From Chondrilla cf. caribensis (Eukaryota > Porifera > Demospongiae > Chondrillida > Chondrillidae), in NCBI GenBank assembly GCA_964020155.1, contig OZ026546.1, forward strand, positions 4,895,400 through 4,959,399: DNA of 64,000 bases, read 5' to 3'. This document shows, piece by piece, positions 45,800 through 60,976 of the stretch (the stretch's first letter is position 1; each line of letters begins with the position of its first letter). Position numbers and translations under genes: made by a program. The notes below the pieces were generated by a model. The model was given only the letters and a program-made list of their open reading frames with translations, was not told the origin of the DNA and made no database searches.

Positions 45800-46059
45800 A
45801 ACAAGACATGATACGTGTGGTGTGACCATCAGTACTTGACAGGGTGTAATATGTATATCCACAAACACTTTATAGTGTACAAATTTGAATTGTTGATTGA
45901 ATTGCATGTGCAAGCTAGTACAGTTGATAATGTGTACATAGTTTTAGGTAGAATTGAAATTGAATAACATTTTTCGCAATCTTTTCAACAACTCTCTTGC
46001 ATGACTCTGACACATGCATTAAAGTAGAAATTGCGCAATTCCACCCACACAGAACAAAA
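45800..46059. other. Spacer between genes C and D
   Basis: 3' flank of gene C followed by the 5' flank of gene D (GCATGACTCTGACACATGCA), which matches the start of the window upstream of gene A. Confidence 0.6.
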
Positions 46060-47330
46060 ATGGCTGTTTGTAACCTTACCCTTTTTCTGCTGAAGAGAGC
46101 TCTGTCCTATAAAACCGAATTGTTCGCGATGTCGGTCGTTTGCTCAATTTCGTGTTCAATCTTCCGATAAATGGGCAAAGTGAGCGGTTATTATTGGTAA
46201 ATATCAGTATGTTCATTTAAATTATTGCTGTGTGTTCTTTAACATCGCGCAGATCGGAACGCATTTGACATGCAGTGGAACCTCTCTATTTAGGACACTT
46301 TGGGACCTTGAGATTAGTCCTTATTACAGAGGTTTCCTGAATTCAAAGGTCATTCATTACACTAAAGTGCTACACTGGGACACAGAATGGTGTCCTTATT
46401 ATAGAGGTTTCCACATTTCAGAGGTTTGTAATAGAGAGGTTTCACTGTAATACAATGTCCAGATTATGTGTACATGTCCGAGATTGTAAGAAAAGGAAAT
46501 TTATACTTTGCAAAACATCAATATAAAATTAGCAATTTAACATCAACATTACACATGAATGAGACAGTTAGCTGCAAGGAGTCTTCCTGTCTGGGCCTAG
46601 GAAGGCTACCCAGAATGCTGTCTGTGTTTCCCTTCTGAATCTCCACCGAGACATCTATTGTGGAGTATGAAGCTAATAGGGAAATTGACCTAATAATTTC
46701 AACAATTACACATTCACGTATTGTTTATTAAGTGCATGCCAATCGCGATTTATCGGTTTTGCCGTTAATCCCTTGTAGACCATGTGTAACTGTGACCATA
46801 GTAATGGAGTATATACGTATGCTATTCTGTTTTATGCACATTTTATGCAGTGTCGAGTACTCACAATGTACGTGTATTCGTTCGTTATTCAACGTAAATC
46901 ATTGATTTGAATAATAATAATATGGTTTCCCCCAAAATAATGTATTTATTGCATGTGCCTACACTTTATATACAGAATTGTGTCTTAACATTACACTTTT
47001 ACTATGATACTCCAGGTGCTGGCACATCTGCTAGTCCTACAGTGTGTAATGGTAGGACTACTACACTGATGTGTGATATTACTCAGTCCAGTGGAGTTAA
47101 TCCAGCCTGGAGAGTGTTCTCCACATCTGAAACCAGTGAATCTCCTGTGACCAACCTCGCTAGTGGTCAGAATAGCCCTCACTACAACTACCCTACAGTA
47201 CAACCTGGAGACACTGTAGTAAGACTAGAAGTGAATGCTAGTTCAAATATTGATGGATACCATTTCCAGTGTAGACTACCCCTTGTGACTCCTGTTGACA
47301 GTCCGAGTACTGGAACCATCAAAGTGACAG
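46060..47330 (+). pseudogene. Gene D: broken paralogue of gene A (signal + Ig only)
   Basis: Signal exon 46060-46179 and Ig exon 47016-47330 (TLMCD, PAWRV, DGYHFQC) match gene A closely. A 5-base insertion (CTCAA near 46144) in the leader shifts the frame to a TAA at 46168-46170. No FN3, transmembrane or tail exon follows on this strand before gene H. The DNA resumes at 47624 with sequence that lies 2.5 kb downstream of gene A, so the 3' half was deleted. Alternative: the intact Ig exon might be spliced to exons of gene H, which is untested. Confidence 0.75.
46273..46447. mobile_element. Tigger-type MITE in intron 1 of gene D
   Basis: The ends CAGTGGAACCTCTCTATTTA and the complement of CAGTGAAACCTCTCTATTAC are inverted repeats, with internal GTCCTTATTATAGAGGTTTCC words typical of short Tigger derivatives. 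175 bp, no coding capacity. Confidence 0.75.
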
Positions 47331-47430
47331 GTACGTACGTATGTGATGGTTGGAAGTAATCATGTGCACACAATAGGGCTGAGAATCGGCTACAAGTTTC
47401 AAATCGATTATCAGTGCATAGAAACCACAC

Positions 47431-49845
<2,415 letters not shown>

Positions 49846-49849
49846 GTGC

Positions 49850-50100
49850 AAGAGTGGCTCATAAGGGAGTGGTACATACAAGAGTGGTACATATGGGAGT
49901 GGTACACATGGAAGTGGTATGTATGGTAGTGGCACATATGGAAGTGGTACATCCGGGAGTGGCGCATTGGTAGGTATATTATGTGGGAGTGGCATATATG
50001 GGAGTTGTAAATATGATAGTGGTACACGTGAGAGTGATACAACTGGAAGTGGCACATATGGGAGTGGTATATCTGGGAGTGGTGCATACATACGTGCTGA
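49850..50100. repeat. 15-bp minisatellite
   Basis: About sixteen degenerate copies of a unit close to GGGAGTGGTACATAT, just downstream of the gene E stop. In frame it reads as 5-residue repeats (YGSGT on plus, PLPYV on minus), but it is outside the gene and probably non-coding. Confidence 0.85.
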
Positions 50101-50212
50101 GGGGTACATACAGGAGAAGTACATTAGTACAACCATGAAGAGATGTACATTCAGTAGGTTTAATCAATGCCAACACACACACTAGACTCACCTACTGCTG
50201 GTAGGAGACCTC

Positions 50213-50320
50213 TTAGGTCTGTCCCACAGACAAGTACTTCACAGGCTCCTCTTTAGAACGTATTGTGTTTCCCTCAGAGCCACCAGCTCGTTCGGAGAAT
50301 TCAAGAGCAGCATATTGGAT
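50213..50320 (-). CDS. Gene E terminal exon with two ITIM-type motifs
   Basis: Acceptor CCCCTAG, then ATCCAATATGCTGCTCTTG in phase 0, giving IQYAALEFSERAGG and ending EEPVKYLSVGQT with TAA. Compared with gene B, AALEFSE, AG, IRS, EEPV and both tyrosines are kept while linker residues change. Confidence 0.8.
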   Translation of the reverse strand: MQYAALEFSERAGGSEGNTIRSKEEPVKYLSVGQT

Positions 50321-53300
50321 CTAGGGGACAACAACACAGAGTAAATGGTAGGACACACTATTGGTTGAAGAATCAGGTGTAAATGGGGGCAGAAGTATAT
50401 TTACCAAAGTGGGTAGAACATTAAGTATAGGAGAGTTTAAATTGAAGTGGAAGTATCAAGAGATACCATTTGGAAGCGGTGGGGAGTGGATGTCCCTGTG
50501 GTACCCCATGAAATACACTACAGCAGTATACCAAAACACATGTATGGGATATTTTAAACAGTGAATAGAACAGTGGAATACAAACGAGATGTACTTGTGC
50601 AACACACAGGCAACAGAATGGATGGCTATTTTAAGAGTATTTCATCTTCCATGTGGACTACTGCAGCCAACTGCACTACCTTGTCCTCGTTCTCTTTCTT
50701 CTCTCTCACTTGTTTAGGATCAACATAGTTGGTGGCAGGCAAGGGTCTAGTTGGCAATGAGAAATATTATACTATTTAAGAAGTACAGAGTGATTGAGTA
50801 GTGTTCTTAACATGCCTTGTTGAACTGGATCTTTCAGGTTCACCTGAAATGAAACAACAAACAAAAGAACAAAATAAACGTAAAATCAACACCATTAGAC
50901 TGTGATGTTCACATTTGTGGATATAATAACATGTCATTGCTCCAAATCTTGTGAGCTGAGGTACTGTGTTTTATGTGTGTAACAAACCTCCACAACAGTA
51001 CTGACAGAAGAAGACATGGCAATAACCTGTGGGCGTGGTAAGCAAATTGAATGTAAAGAACAGTTGGCTGATGCAAGATTACATCTCAACCTCACTTCTT
51101 CCTTCACAAGAGCTGCAACACAGAACTGCAACCAGTACAGCAATAGCGTATGTAGCAAGAGAAGCTATTGCTAATCCTGCTAATCCACCTACCACTCCAC
51201 CAACTATGCCACCCACTTCAGTGATGAAAATAGAGAGTATACGTAGATACATAATATCATGTACACATGATACAAGTGGTACAATATGCTTCCGTACATG
51301 TATTCAAATAACAGTTTAAATGAAAAATTGTCTACAAATACAGACTTTAAGTTAAGAAAATTGACGAAGGTGACACACTTCATAAGATACACACACAAAT
51401 ATACACTTGTACACATTTGCTTACATGGAAATCAGGCAGATTATTACTAAATACAAATAATTTGCGTTCTGGTACACAGGTGATGGATAGGCTGATCAAA
51501 GATCGAAGAAGTGTGCTGATATATGTATGTGGTACAGCAAAGGTCACCAGACAAGGTTCAATGTTTGGGATTGACTTATTGGAAGCCAGGCAGGAAAGTA
51601 GTAAACACATTCTATTTCCTATGATATTTGCTCTGGAGTATATATGCAATAATATACATACATGGTATAAATTGTTGTCTTCATTTAAACTTGTATCCTC
51701 CCTGGATGTGTCCTGCAGCACACCTAGGCAGGATATACCTTATGCATACCAACTAGGTGTGCACTATGTGCAGATACCTCACTGCAGACCTATATATATG
51801 ACATTGTGTAGATTTGGTGATATCAACAATGTATGTCTGAGAAAATGGATGCAGCATGGCTGTTCATTCAGAGGTCCCCAATGACAGATCGACAAACTCT
51901 ACCCATCAATGACTAAATATATAAAATTGTTATTTAAAAATCTGAAAATAGTTGAGTAGATTGTTTCAAGACATCAGATGCTCTATTAGTGGATCAAGTG
52001 TCAAAAGCAACTAATGTCTATAATCATCATGCACGTCCATGCTGCCATCATGCCCCATTCCCAGAGATAAGACAATTTGGTGCAGACCCATTGGGACCAA
52101 AGAAACCATGCAAGTAGGTGTGTGGTTAGGAACTTCTGGGAGTGCTATGGACCAGAAGCCATAGTACGGAATTAGTTAATATTGCTAAACTGCTTGGTAC
52201 TAATACAGTAGTCACTTGCTAATAATGTTACCATAATATGATGTATCACTTTTCATCTATTGTACCCATGGCCTATTGGCTGTTCAAATAATAATAATGA
52301 AAAAAGCTAATAATACAGTACATGCTGTAATATTGTATACTGTATTGCACACATTTGTAAGGAAGCATACTCACCAGGTGGAGGAGGAGGAGTAGATGTA
52401 GCTGCAAAAAATGGAAGCCACATAAACTATAAACATTAAACACTGAAATAGAATAACAGATACTTGTGTAATTTATGTTTCTCAGTCCTGATTGTACAGT
52501 AAGCTACAAATAATCATGTGTTCTTATGTTTGTGAATAAAAATTTACATAATTACATTATTAACATTAAAGATATATTTAATTGGTTTGGTTCAAATAGG
52601 GTGTGAGTAGTAATGTTTAAAATCTGCATTCCATTAAAAATTTACACTCAGTCTGGTTTGTTGAGGAACAATAAGGAATGTGAATAAGACAAGATACATA
52701 TGCATCATAACAAAGGTCGGCATTCCTGTTTGGAGCAATAATCACATCATAGAATGCATAAACACGACAGTCTACATGACCCACCAAAACTACTCCTGGA
52801 CCTATTGACAATGTGAACAGATCAACTGTTTACAATTTGGGAGAAAATGTCTACAGTGATTGATTAGTTTAGAAAACAACTCATTATAGTACCATGTATG
52901 TAAGTCAATACTATCATCCTGATATGGACACCATTCTTTGTCATTGACGAATGGTGCTACTGAGGATGTTTGTACATGTGCCAAGGTTTTGAGAAGAACA
53001 ATTTTTGATGCAACACTTTGTGACAGAGGTAATAATTCAAATTTAAATGAATACTGCAATCATTAGCATACACACATATGAATGTTTATATGAAGTAAAA
53101 CAAAATAGAGGTATAAAATAATCAGTATACAACAGTATACATAAAAGAACATTCTTCGTGAAACTTTATAAGTTTGAAAGTTATACAAAATACATTAAAC
53201 TTGAATGCAAACTGCATGCCTGGTATGTTAGGCCTGGAATAAGATCACTTGTCTACCACACAACCAAGGAAAAACAGGTTAGGTTATGGAGATTTACACC

Positions 53301-53759
53301 TTGAAATACAGATTGGCAAAATGTCTGAAGGAGATGTGCACTTCTGTTACTTCCCTCAGTGATCAAATTTAATTTAATAGGTTATTGTCGACAATGACAT
53401 TGGCTCATAAAGCATACAACTCAGGGTACATTCACATGGGGACGTACATCACCTGTGAAGTCGTGCACATTGCTTACCAAGGGTCCTAGTCATATTCCCA
53501 GTACATCCAGTAGGACTTCCACAGTTGTTGTTTGGAACAACTGTAAACTGATACTCTGTACCAGGATCTAGTCCACTAATAGTACATGGACTGGTACAGG
53601 TCATACTATTCCCACAGTTTGGTGATGATGTAGGACAGTAGGTGACTGTAGTGAATGTGACTGGAGGAGTATTAGGAGGTTGTTGCCAGGTCAGTAATAC
53701 AAGACAGTTGATTGAGTCAACATTTTCGACTTGTATACCAGTGGGACAAGATGGCATAT
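50213..53759 (-). CDS. Gene E: FN3 receptor with twin ITIM-like tail (5' end not found)
   Basis: Exons in transcript order: 53759-53478 (FN3), 52401-52375 (9-codon proline stalk), 51215-51096 (transmembrane), 51000-50988 (13-nt mini-exon), 50746-50680 and 50320-50213. Phases and lengths agree with gene B exon by exon (transmembrane exon 120 nt in both, last exon 108 nt in both), giving 204 residues plus stop. The FN3 has [14 protein letters not shown] and [18 protein letters not shown]. The helix is glycine-rich (GGIVGGVVGGLAGLAIASLA), able to pack through GxxxG. The tail has NYVDPKQVREKKENEDK, then IQYAAL and VKYLSV, both fitting the ITIM consensus. The signal peptide and any Ig exon were not found upstream. 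Gene H starts 568 bp away on the other strand. Confidence 0.75.
50989..52374. other. Introns of gene E around the transmembrane exon
   Basis: Apart from the 120-nt exon, no coding feature. A 155-codon plus frame (51417-51884) and its minus shadow look random. Confidence 0.45.
52375..52401 (-). CDS. Gene E mini-exon encoding a proline stalk
   Basis: 27 nt between TTTTTTGCAG and GTGAGT, phase 1-1, reading ATSTPPPPPG between the FN3 domain and the membrane helix. Supported by splice sites and frame only. Confidence 0.6.
52402..53477. other. Intron of gene E after the FN3 exon
   Basis: AT-rich; short minus frames only. No exon recognised. Confidence 0.4.
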
Positions 53760-53869
53760 CTACAGGTGCGAAATAAGGAGACAGATAAAGTTACATAACA
53801 GTGTCAAGTGTACACACATGAACGCATATTGATATGTAAGCTCCTCTGATACATATGAGGGTTCTATCG

Positions 53870-54120
53870 AGAATTCGGGGATCCTTGGGTTGCAATCGTA
53901 CCAGTTTGACCCACCAGCTGACGAGAACGACCAAGAGGCAGGAGGCGATCGCGACTAAGATGACGACAATCTAAGACACTCTCTTAACAGTAGCGACTGG
54001 TGAGCCTCCTTTCAGCGCGTGGACCATCCCAGAGTACCCGTAAGTAGCTCTAAAGCTGAATCACCGTACATCCATAGTGGCCACTGCGAAGTTTACGGGC
54101 ATAGGCGAGAATATACTGAT
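53870..54120 (+). pseudogene. GC-richer fragment, possible P2X7-C-type domain relic
   Basis: The plus frame reads ILGLQSYQFDPPADENDQE, then after a stop LRHSLNSSDW. This resembles the YxFEP and NTDW start of the P2RX7 C-terminal-like family that is abundant in invertebrates. On the minus strand the same DNA gives a hydrophobic frame (IVVILVAIASCLLVVLVSWW) behind an AG acceptor-like site. Both readings are weak. It lies in the short gap between genes E and H. Confidence 0.25.
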
Positions 54121-54326
54121 ATCTATAACTACTTCCGAAATTCATGACAGTTGTAAAAGTGGAAGAAGAGAAATATAATATCATCGTACTTGAATCACAG
54201 TTCATTAACTATTCCATCCATTCATCGAAGCTTTCGGTAAGCTTAAAATTCTTTGAATTATTCCGAATTTGGTTAAATTTTCTTTCCAGTGAGCAATTAT
54301 CGTTTTGTAGGTATTGGCTCGGGGTA

Positions 54327-57017
54327 ATGGAGTTTCTACAGTATTCGATTTACCTTTTCCTTGTTTTTGTACAACTATTTCATGTTATCCGCGGACAAAG
54401 TGAGGCAACATAATATTATACTGTATATGATATTGTATAAACTGTTATTGCATAATTATATTATTATTATTACAGTATGCTATATACTGTTCAGTCACTG
54501 CAATTACGCATTTCATTTCTTATCCATCCGATCCTTGCCCTCCCAGTTCACTCTTAGCATTGTATTATTTTACTATTTTAACCCATTTGACAGAATTTAT
54601 AGAACCACTCTCTACCTAAGTACCTTAGCTTGTAAGGAAGTTGTTTATACAATTGATGACTCATTTGTGTTGTAAATGAAATTTTTCCTTTTACACAGTG
54701 GTTACTATTATAGATTATGTGTACTGCTTAGGATAAAGAATCTATTGAATAAAAAGCTGTCCATTGTTATTAATTTTATTACATTGGTATATTCAAATAT
54801 TAAACATCTTGCAATAAAAGTCTCCCATATATATGTGTGTACCTACATATTGCAATAATCTGTGATTACAAAATATCTGATTCAGAAGTATACCTGTCAT
54901 CTCTTTCCAAGGTGTTGGGACACCCACTAGTGCTACAGTGTGCGATGGTGAGACTGCTACACTGACTTGTGATATCAGTCAGTCCAATGGTGCTGTCCCT
55001 ACCTGGAGAGTCTTTGCTACAGCTGATACCAGTGGAACCCCTGTGACCTTCCTTGTTCGTAATGAGAATAGACCTCCCTACTACTACCCTCCAGTACAAC
55101 CTGGAGACACTGTAGCAAGACTGGAAGTGAATGCTAGTTCAAGTATTGATGGATACCATTTCCAGTGCAGACTATCCCGTATGCCTATTGTAGACAGTCC
55201 AATGACTGGAACTATCACTGTGACAGGTATGAATGTAGAGTAATTGCTTTATAATCAACTGTGCTTAGTATTAATCAAAATGTGAATCTGCGTATACATA
55301 TTTATGTGTGTTATGAATGAAGAAAGTCTGCTGCAGCGTATGTACGTATATATACTTTTTTGTGTGCATGTGTGTGTATGTGTATGTACAATGTCATACT
55401 TATATACTTAATATGTATGTACATGTATGTATGCCTGCATACATGGTATGTTCCTGTATGTATATGTCATGTGAAACAATGTACATTATGTAGGGTATTA
55501 CTGAGTCTGAGTTGGTCACCATGGTACTAGTGTGTGACAGTACATCCTACTTTGTCTCAGGTACAGTCATGTGGTTTGACTGTATTTTTGTCTATATTAA
55601 GTTTGTTTGGCTAAGTGCTGTAGAATTGCAGTCCATGAGGGCATTGAAGCCCCATGGTTGAAACGTATCCTACCATTTATAAGATTTCCCTCATTAATGT
55701 CAATAATACCCTTGGATAATTCCCTTCATTAATCCGCCACCGCTTTATCCGCCGCCAATTGCCTGCATGAATTCATTTGTATGGTACATAATATATATGT
55801 ACATGTATGTATGCCTGCATAAATGGTATGTTCCTGTACGTATGTGTAATGTGAAACTATGTACATTATGTAGAGTATTACTGAGTCTGAGTTGGTCACC
55901 ATGGTAGTAGTGTGTGACAGTACATCCTACGTTGTCTCAGGTACTGTCAGTGGTTTGACTGTATTTGTATATTATTATGTTTGTGTGGTTAAGTGCTGTA
56001 GAATTGCAGTTCATAACAGCATTAAAGTCCTATGGTGTTGAAGGGAAACTTACCCAACACTTTATAAAATTTTCCTCATTAATGACAGTACAGTAGTGGC
56101 TTTGGATAATAGCAATAACATTTACCTAGTAGGATGTTTTTATTTTAAGATATCCTGTTAGTTCTGTAAACTCAGCATTCTTCAACGGAATGTCATGTTC
56201 TCAGAGGAAAGACTACTCGGGTTACATACTGACCCCAGAACCTGATGAGGAATATCAATAGCCTCAAGTGATATATTGTGTAATTACTACCCAGCTTCTG
56301 CATGTACTGAATTTATTGTATGTGCCCCTCAGGTGTGTGGTTCTTGAGCCTAGGGCAGAGAATACAGTTCATAATAGAAGCTAGATAGTAACTATGTAGT
56401 ATGTAATGTGTTATGACAGAAGGATCACAGTAAATCTGCTTGAGTAGTAAGAAATTCACAGATACACAAATATTACAGAAATACACCCCCACACACACAC
56501 ATATCCATATACACAACCTCCTCTGTCTTACCAGCTTGCTTGCGATGATAATTATATTCAATTCCCACAATTATAGAATATCAATTGATTACAGTGGATT
56601 TATTTTCCTGGCATTACTTTGAATATGACTACTGTGTGTAGCAAGACTAGAACTACACCTTGTTAGGACAGAAGACATTTTTACATGTCTATAGTATCGT
56701 TTCTACACATTTATCTTTCTATATTAGACATTCCATCCTGTCCTACAAGTTGTACAGAGTCCAGAAATGAGGATTTCACAACTGTTACTGTTTCCTGCCA
56801 ACAACCAAATACTCCTCCAGTTACATTCACTACAGTCACCTACTGTCCTACATCATCACCAAACTGTGGGAATAGTATGAACTGTACCACTAGTCCATGT
56901 ACTATTAGTGGACTCAAAGCCTGTGAAGATTATCAGTTGACGGTTGTTCCAAACAACAACTGTGGAAGTCCTACTGGATGTACTGGGAATAGTGTAATGT
57001 CTGAAGGTCAAGGTTAG

Positions 57018-57069
<52 letters not shown>

Positions 57070-57080
57070 GCGCACGCGCG

Positions 57081-57113
<33 letters not shown>

Positions 57114-58433
57114 CAGGTTACATGTTCCTGTCTTCCTACGTCCACAATAGATGTGCCATCTTGTCCCAATGGTTTAAAAGTAGAAAATGTTGACTCAATC
57201 AACTGCTTTGTATTACTGTGACCTGGCAACAGCCTCCTAATACTCCTACATCATCACCAAACTGTGGGAACAGTATGAACTGTACCAGTCCATGTACTAT
57301 TAGTGGACTAGATCCTGGTACAGAATATCAGTTCGCAGTTATTCCAAACAACAACTGTGGAAGTCCACATATCACTACCACATGTCATTGATATAATTTA
57401 TCAAGTGTAAAACTTTGGTCTTCAAAATGGAAAATAATGTAAGGGAGGCCACATCCCTGAAAGAGAAGCAGTACAGAGCAGTAGTTGACAGCCTGCATCA
57501 TGAGGCATATCTGTGTGTACACACAAAATTATATGTAACATGATTTGATTCTGTCTTCCACCTTTAGATTTACCATTATGTGCAAGTGATGTTCAAGCCA
57601 CAAACATTCTTGCTTCAAACCTGTGTAGTGTGTCACTGACCTGGCAACAACCTCCTAATACTCCTTCAGTCACATCCACTACAGTCACCTACTGTCCTAC
57701 ATCATCACCAAACTGTGGGAATAGTATGACCTGTACCAGTCCATGTATTGTTAGTGGACTAGATCCTGGTACAGAGTATCAGTTTACAGTTATTCCAAAC
57801 AACAACTGTGGAAGTCCTACTGGATGTACTGGGAATATGTCTACTGTGACAACCCTTGGTTAGCAATGTACATGTCTTTGCAGATGACATCCTAGTATCT
57901 GTGCTGATATGCTGTATATGTGCAATGACCATAAATACCGTGCATAGTACACTCCGATCACAGTCTGTTATAATTCTTGCCTTGGATGTTCATCCTATAT
58001 AGCTGTTTATATAAACCTCCTGCCATGTAATGACCACATCAAACAACTTGGTGTAGCATTATGAAAATGATACACTAGCCCCCTCACCATGTATCAATTG
58101 AAAGGTTATTGTAACATTCACTTCACCTCTCCCTACTGTATCTACTGCTGTCTCTTAGATTCCTGTACTGCCAGCAATCGTCAGCCAAGTGAAGGACTCT
58201 CCATTGATGCAGCTTGTAGAACATCCTTGGGTATCGGTATAGCTGTCCCCACTGCTGTCCTGAATGTGGTCAACATCATCAGTGTGGTGGTTGCTGTCCT
58301 CATAACAAGACACTGCTGCAAGAAGACACCTCACAAGAGTTCTCCTTCAAAAGGTGAAGAGCAAGTGGAAGGACCAAAGACCTATGAAGACATTGTAATG
58401 ACTGACAGTCCAGCATATGGTCCAGTGAAGTAG
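54327..58433 (+). CDS. Gene H: Ig-FN3-FN3 receptor with ITAM-like tail
   Basis: Exons 54327-54399 (signal [20 protein letters not shown] then IRGQ, different from the other leaders), 54912-55226 (Ig), 56728-57012 (FN3-a), 57568-57858 (FN3) and 58159-58433 (transmembrane plus tail). All phase 1, 412 residues. The Ig has TLTCD, PTWRV and DGYHFQC. FN3-a lacks one proline codon (CQQPNTPPV). The helix is [20 protein letters not shown]. The tail has lost three codons (DVY) next to the membrane but keeps YEDI-x7-YGPV. A decayed FN3 exon lies between the two good ones. No stops in the chosen exons, so probably functional. Confidence 0.8.
55227..56727. other. Intron 2 of gene H with internal tandem duplication
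   Basis: A block of about 260 bases (CTGAGTCTGAGTTGGTCACC to GCTGTAGAATTGCAGT) occurs at about 55425-55690 and again at 55795-56060. Single copies are in intron 2 of genes C (about 43060) and I (about 62930). Confidence 0.7.
57018..57113. repeat. (CA)n array right after FN3-a donor of gene H
   Basis: Starts within the first ten intron bases (GTTAGTCACACACAC), broken in the middle by CGCGCGCACGCGCGCACG. Confidence 0.9.
57151..57390 (+). pseudogene. Decayed FN3 exon in gene H
   Basis: The acceptor ACAATAG and [19 protein letters not shown] are kept. A 2-base insertion makes a stop (TTACTGTGACC), an internal block ([10 protein letters not shown]) is deleted, and the 3' end is cut at GGAAGTCCACAT as in gene A. 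Confidence 0.8.
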
Positions 58434-59834
58434 GACTAGACCTGGTGTATGTGGTGTGAATGATGGTAGTACAGCTATGGTGTGTTATTGGTATATAGTC
58501 TTGAATGATGCAAGTGTTTGTGTGTTTATGTAGACATTATAAAATTATAATATAATATTATTATATTTGTTTGTGGGGTCGAATAATTATTCTAATAATG
58601 CTCTTCATCCTGTGAAGGACCGATCTCATGAGAGTGTCTCCTCATTAAAGCACATGTACACTACCTTACCTGTAGATATATGATAGCACTGCAGTTATGT
58701 ATAATAGCAACCTGTATACAGACATTCATGCATACTTGTATGCATGCACTTACACAAATCTATGCATACATATTCACATTTTGTAATTTATATACGCATA
58801 TACGTTTAATATATACCTGCAATATAATATTATGCACATGCATATAATATATTATGCATATATTATGCACACATACATGCACAGCTAGGTTCCAGCATAT
58901 TTGAATTCACATGCATATGTATGCACACAAACACACATATATATGCACATGCGAACACATATTACGTACTTAGAAAGAAAGTAGAAACTATACTCAGTTG
59001 GAAAGTACCACTTTCATTGAGGACATACCCTTCAATTTCCACACATGCAGAACATACCTACCCTAGCTCTGATCAGTTATTGGTGTAATATCAATAACAA
59101 TGAAAATGAAGTGGACAGTATATGACTGTGACATCATAAACTAGACTGCAAAGGAAACATAATAGTCATAACAAGTTATTTTATATACCTTCCAATTATT
59201 ATTTAACAGTCTAGGATATTGTGTGTTTTGTTATGCATTTCTATCACCTGCTTCACACATTTACAGTGAACAAGCACAACTCCAGGTAGGGTCACTAATT
59301 TAGTTGACCCTACACAGGTAGAGTCAACTAAATAGTGATCCTCACATACCCATAAAACAAACAATTGAGCTTTATTGGTAACATCTCAGGACATTGTGCA
59401 GACGTGAGTCTGAGTTGGCAATAAAGTGGTCAATTGTTGACATGTCCATAATTAGATATCAGCTGGAATTTAACCTAATTATGGGTCAACATGTTATTGG
59501 CTTCTTCATTTTCAGCCAGTTTAAAGCCAGTAATGAGATTCATCACTCAAGAATTGACAAAAACAAGCAATGTTTATTGTTTCTATCTGATAATAATATT
59601 ATGATAAAAACAGCCGCAAATCCGGATAACCATTAAATAATAATCAGTACCAAACATCTGCCACACATGAGTTACACATGATATAATATTACATAATGGG
59701 CATATTATACTAGACTTAGTGTATAATAGGTCATTGAGTATCCTATTTGTATGATAATGTGAATCAGATTTGTATAATAATATTATATGCATGTGTATAT
59801 AGTATATGGTTTACTTGCATGTACATGTGTAGAG
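58434..59834. other. Spacer between genes H and I
   Basis: 3' flank of gene H (similar to that of gene A) then AT-rich DNA. Near 59287-59336 a short inverted repeat (TAGGGTCACTAATTTAGTTGACCCTA and related words) is present. No gene recognised. Confidence 0.45.
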
Positions 59835-60449
59835 TATGTATTGTTCATTAAGTAATCTGCTCAGAGCATACTCCTGGTAATACACAAACTTCACTAAGGT
59901 AGTAGGTTATCTGCACAATGTGCATTAATTTTGTCAACCATATGCATTGCAAATAACAAGGACTTTTACAATAAATATGTAGATTTTGTGTGCACTTCAA
60001 GGCACTTACTAATCCAATCAAAATGGATATAACTAAAGAGTGCTGGAGTGAATATAAACCATAGCTACAGTTAAACCTCATAAACACAATATTGCTTAGT
60101 ACAATATCTCTCATCATGAAACTTTTTCGTCAAATCCCAACATTTACTGCTAATGTACATACACATTATGGAAGTACTGTTAGCTAACACGAAATGTTGA
60201 AGTTAATTGTCCACAGTTTGTTGCAGAGATTCAACTGTACAGGCATATGCAAAGGCATTCATTTGTGTAAAGTGACAAAATCAAATAACCAATAGGAAGT
60301 GAAGTAGCACGCTTGAAAATGAATTTACTCTTATTAAACCAATTTTGTAAGTCTAGACTTCGACAAATCTTCAGCTCTTTATCTTTTATACAATGTTACT
60401 CTGACATATAAATAAAAATTGCGCAAGACCCTATTATGTACAAACAAAC

Positions 60450-60942
60450 ATGGCTGTTCGCGATCTCGTTCTAGTGGAGGGAATTAACTTATATAAAGCC
60501 CAACTGTTCCTGGTCGTTTGTTTCGTGTTTAATCTTCCTATAAACGGACAAAGTGAGTGTCTAATATCTATAAGTCTGTAATTTGGATATGGCTCCGTAG
60601 GCCTACCTGTTAGGTATCGAGTCGATCTGAGCATAGACCCTAAATACAATCTGAGTGTATTCGACATTCTACATACATCAAGTTATGTGTCCGGAATTGT
60701 AAGATGGGTTTACTGAAGTAAACTGACCTGCTAATATTGTGATCGATTGAGCGGACGTGCACGTTTTGTTACAATTCTTGTTACATGATCGGTTTTCTGA
60801 TCCCGTCTTTGAAGTTAATCGTAGGACCATAAGTGTAAAGAAGTATACATAATTCGAACTATAATATTATGCATATATTTTTCATGAAATTTCGAGTACT
60901 CACGCTGTAAATGTGCGTTTTATACGATTTGTCTAGTATATG

Positions 60943-60976
<34 letters not shown>

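Noticed and set aside
51417..51884. 155-codon plus-strand frame and a 113-codon minus shadow inside gene E introns
   Set aside because: No recognisable motif; lies opposite a supported multi-exon gene; composition looks non-coding.
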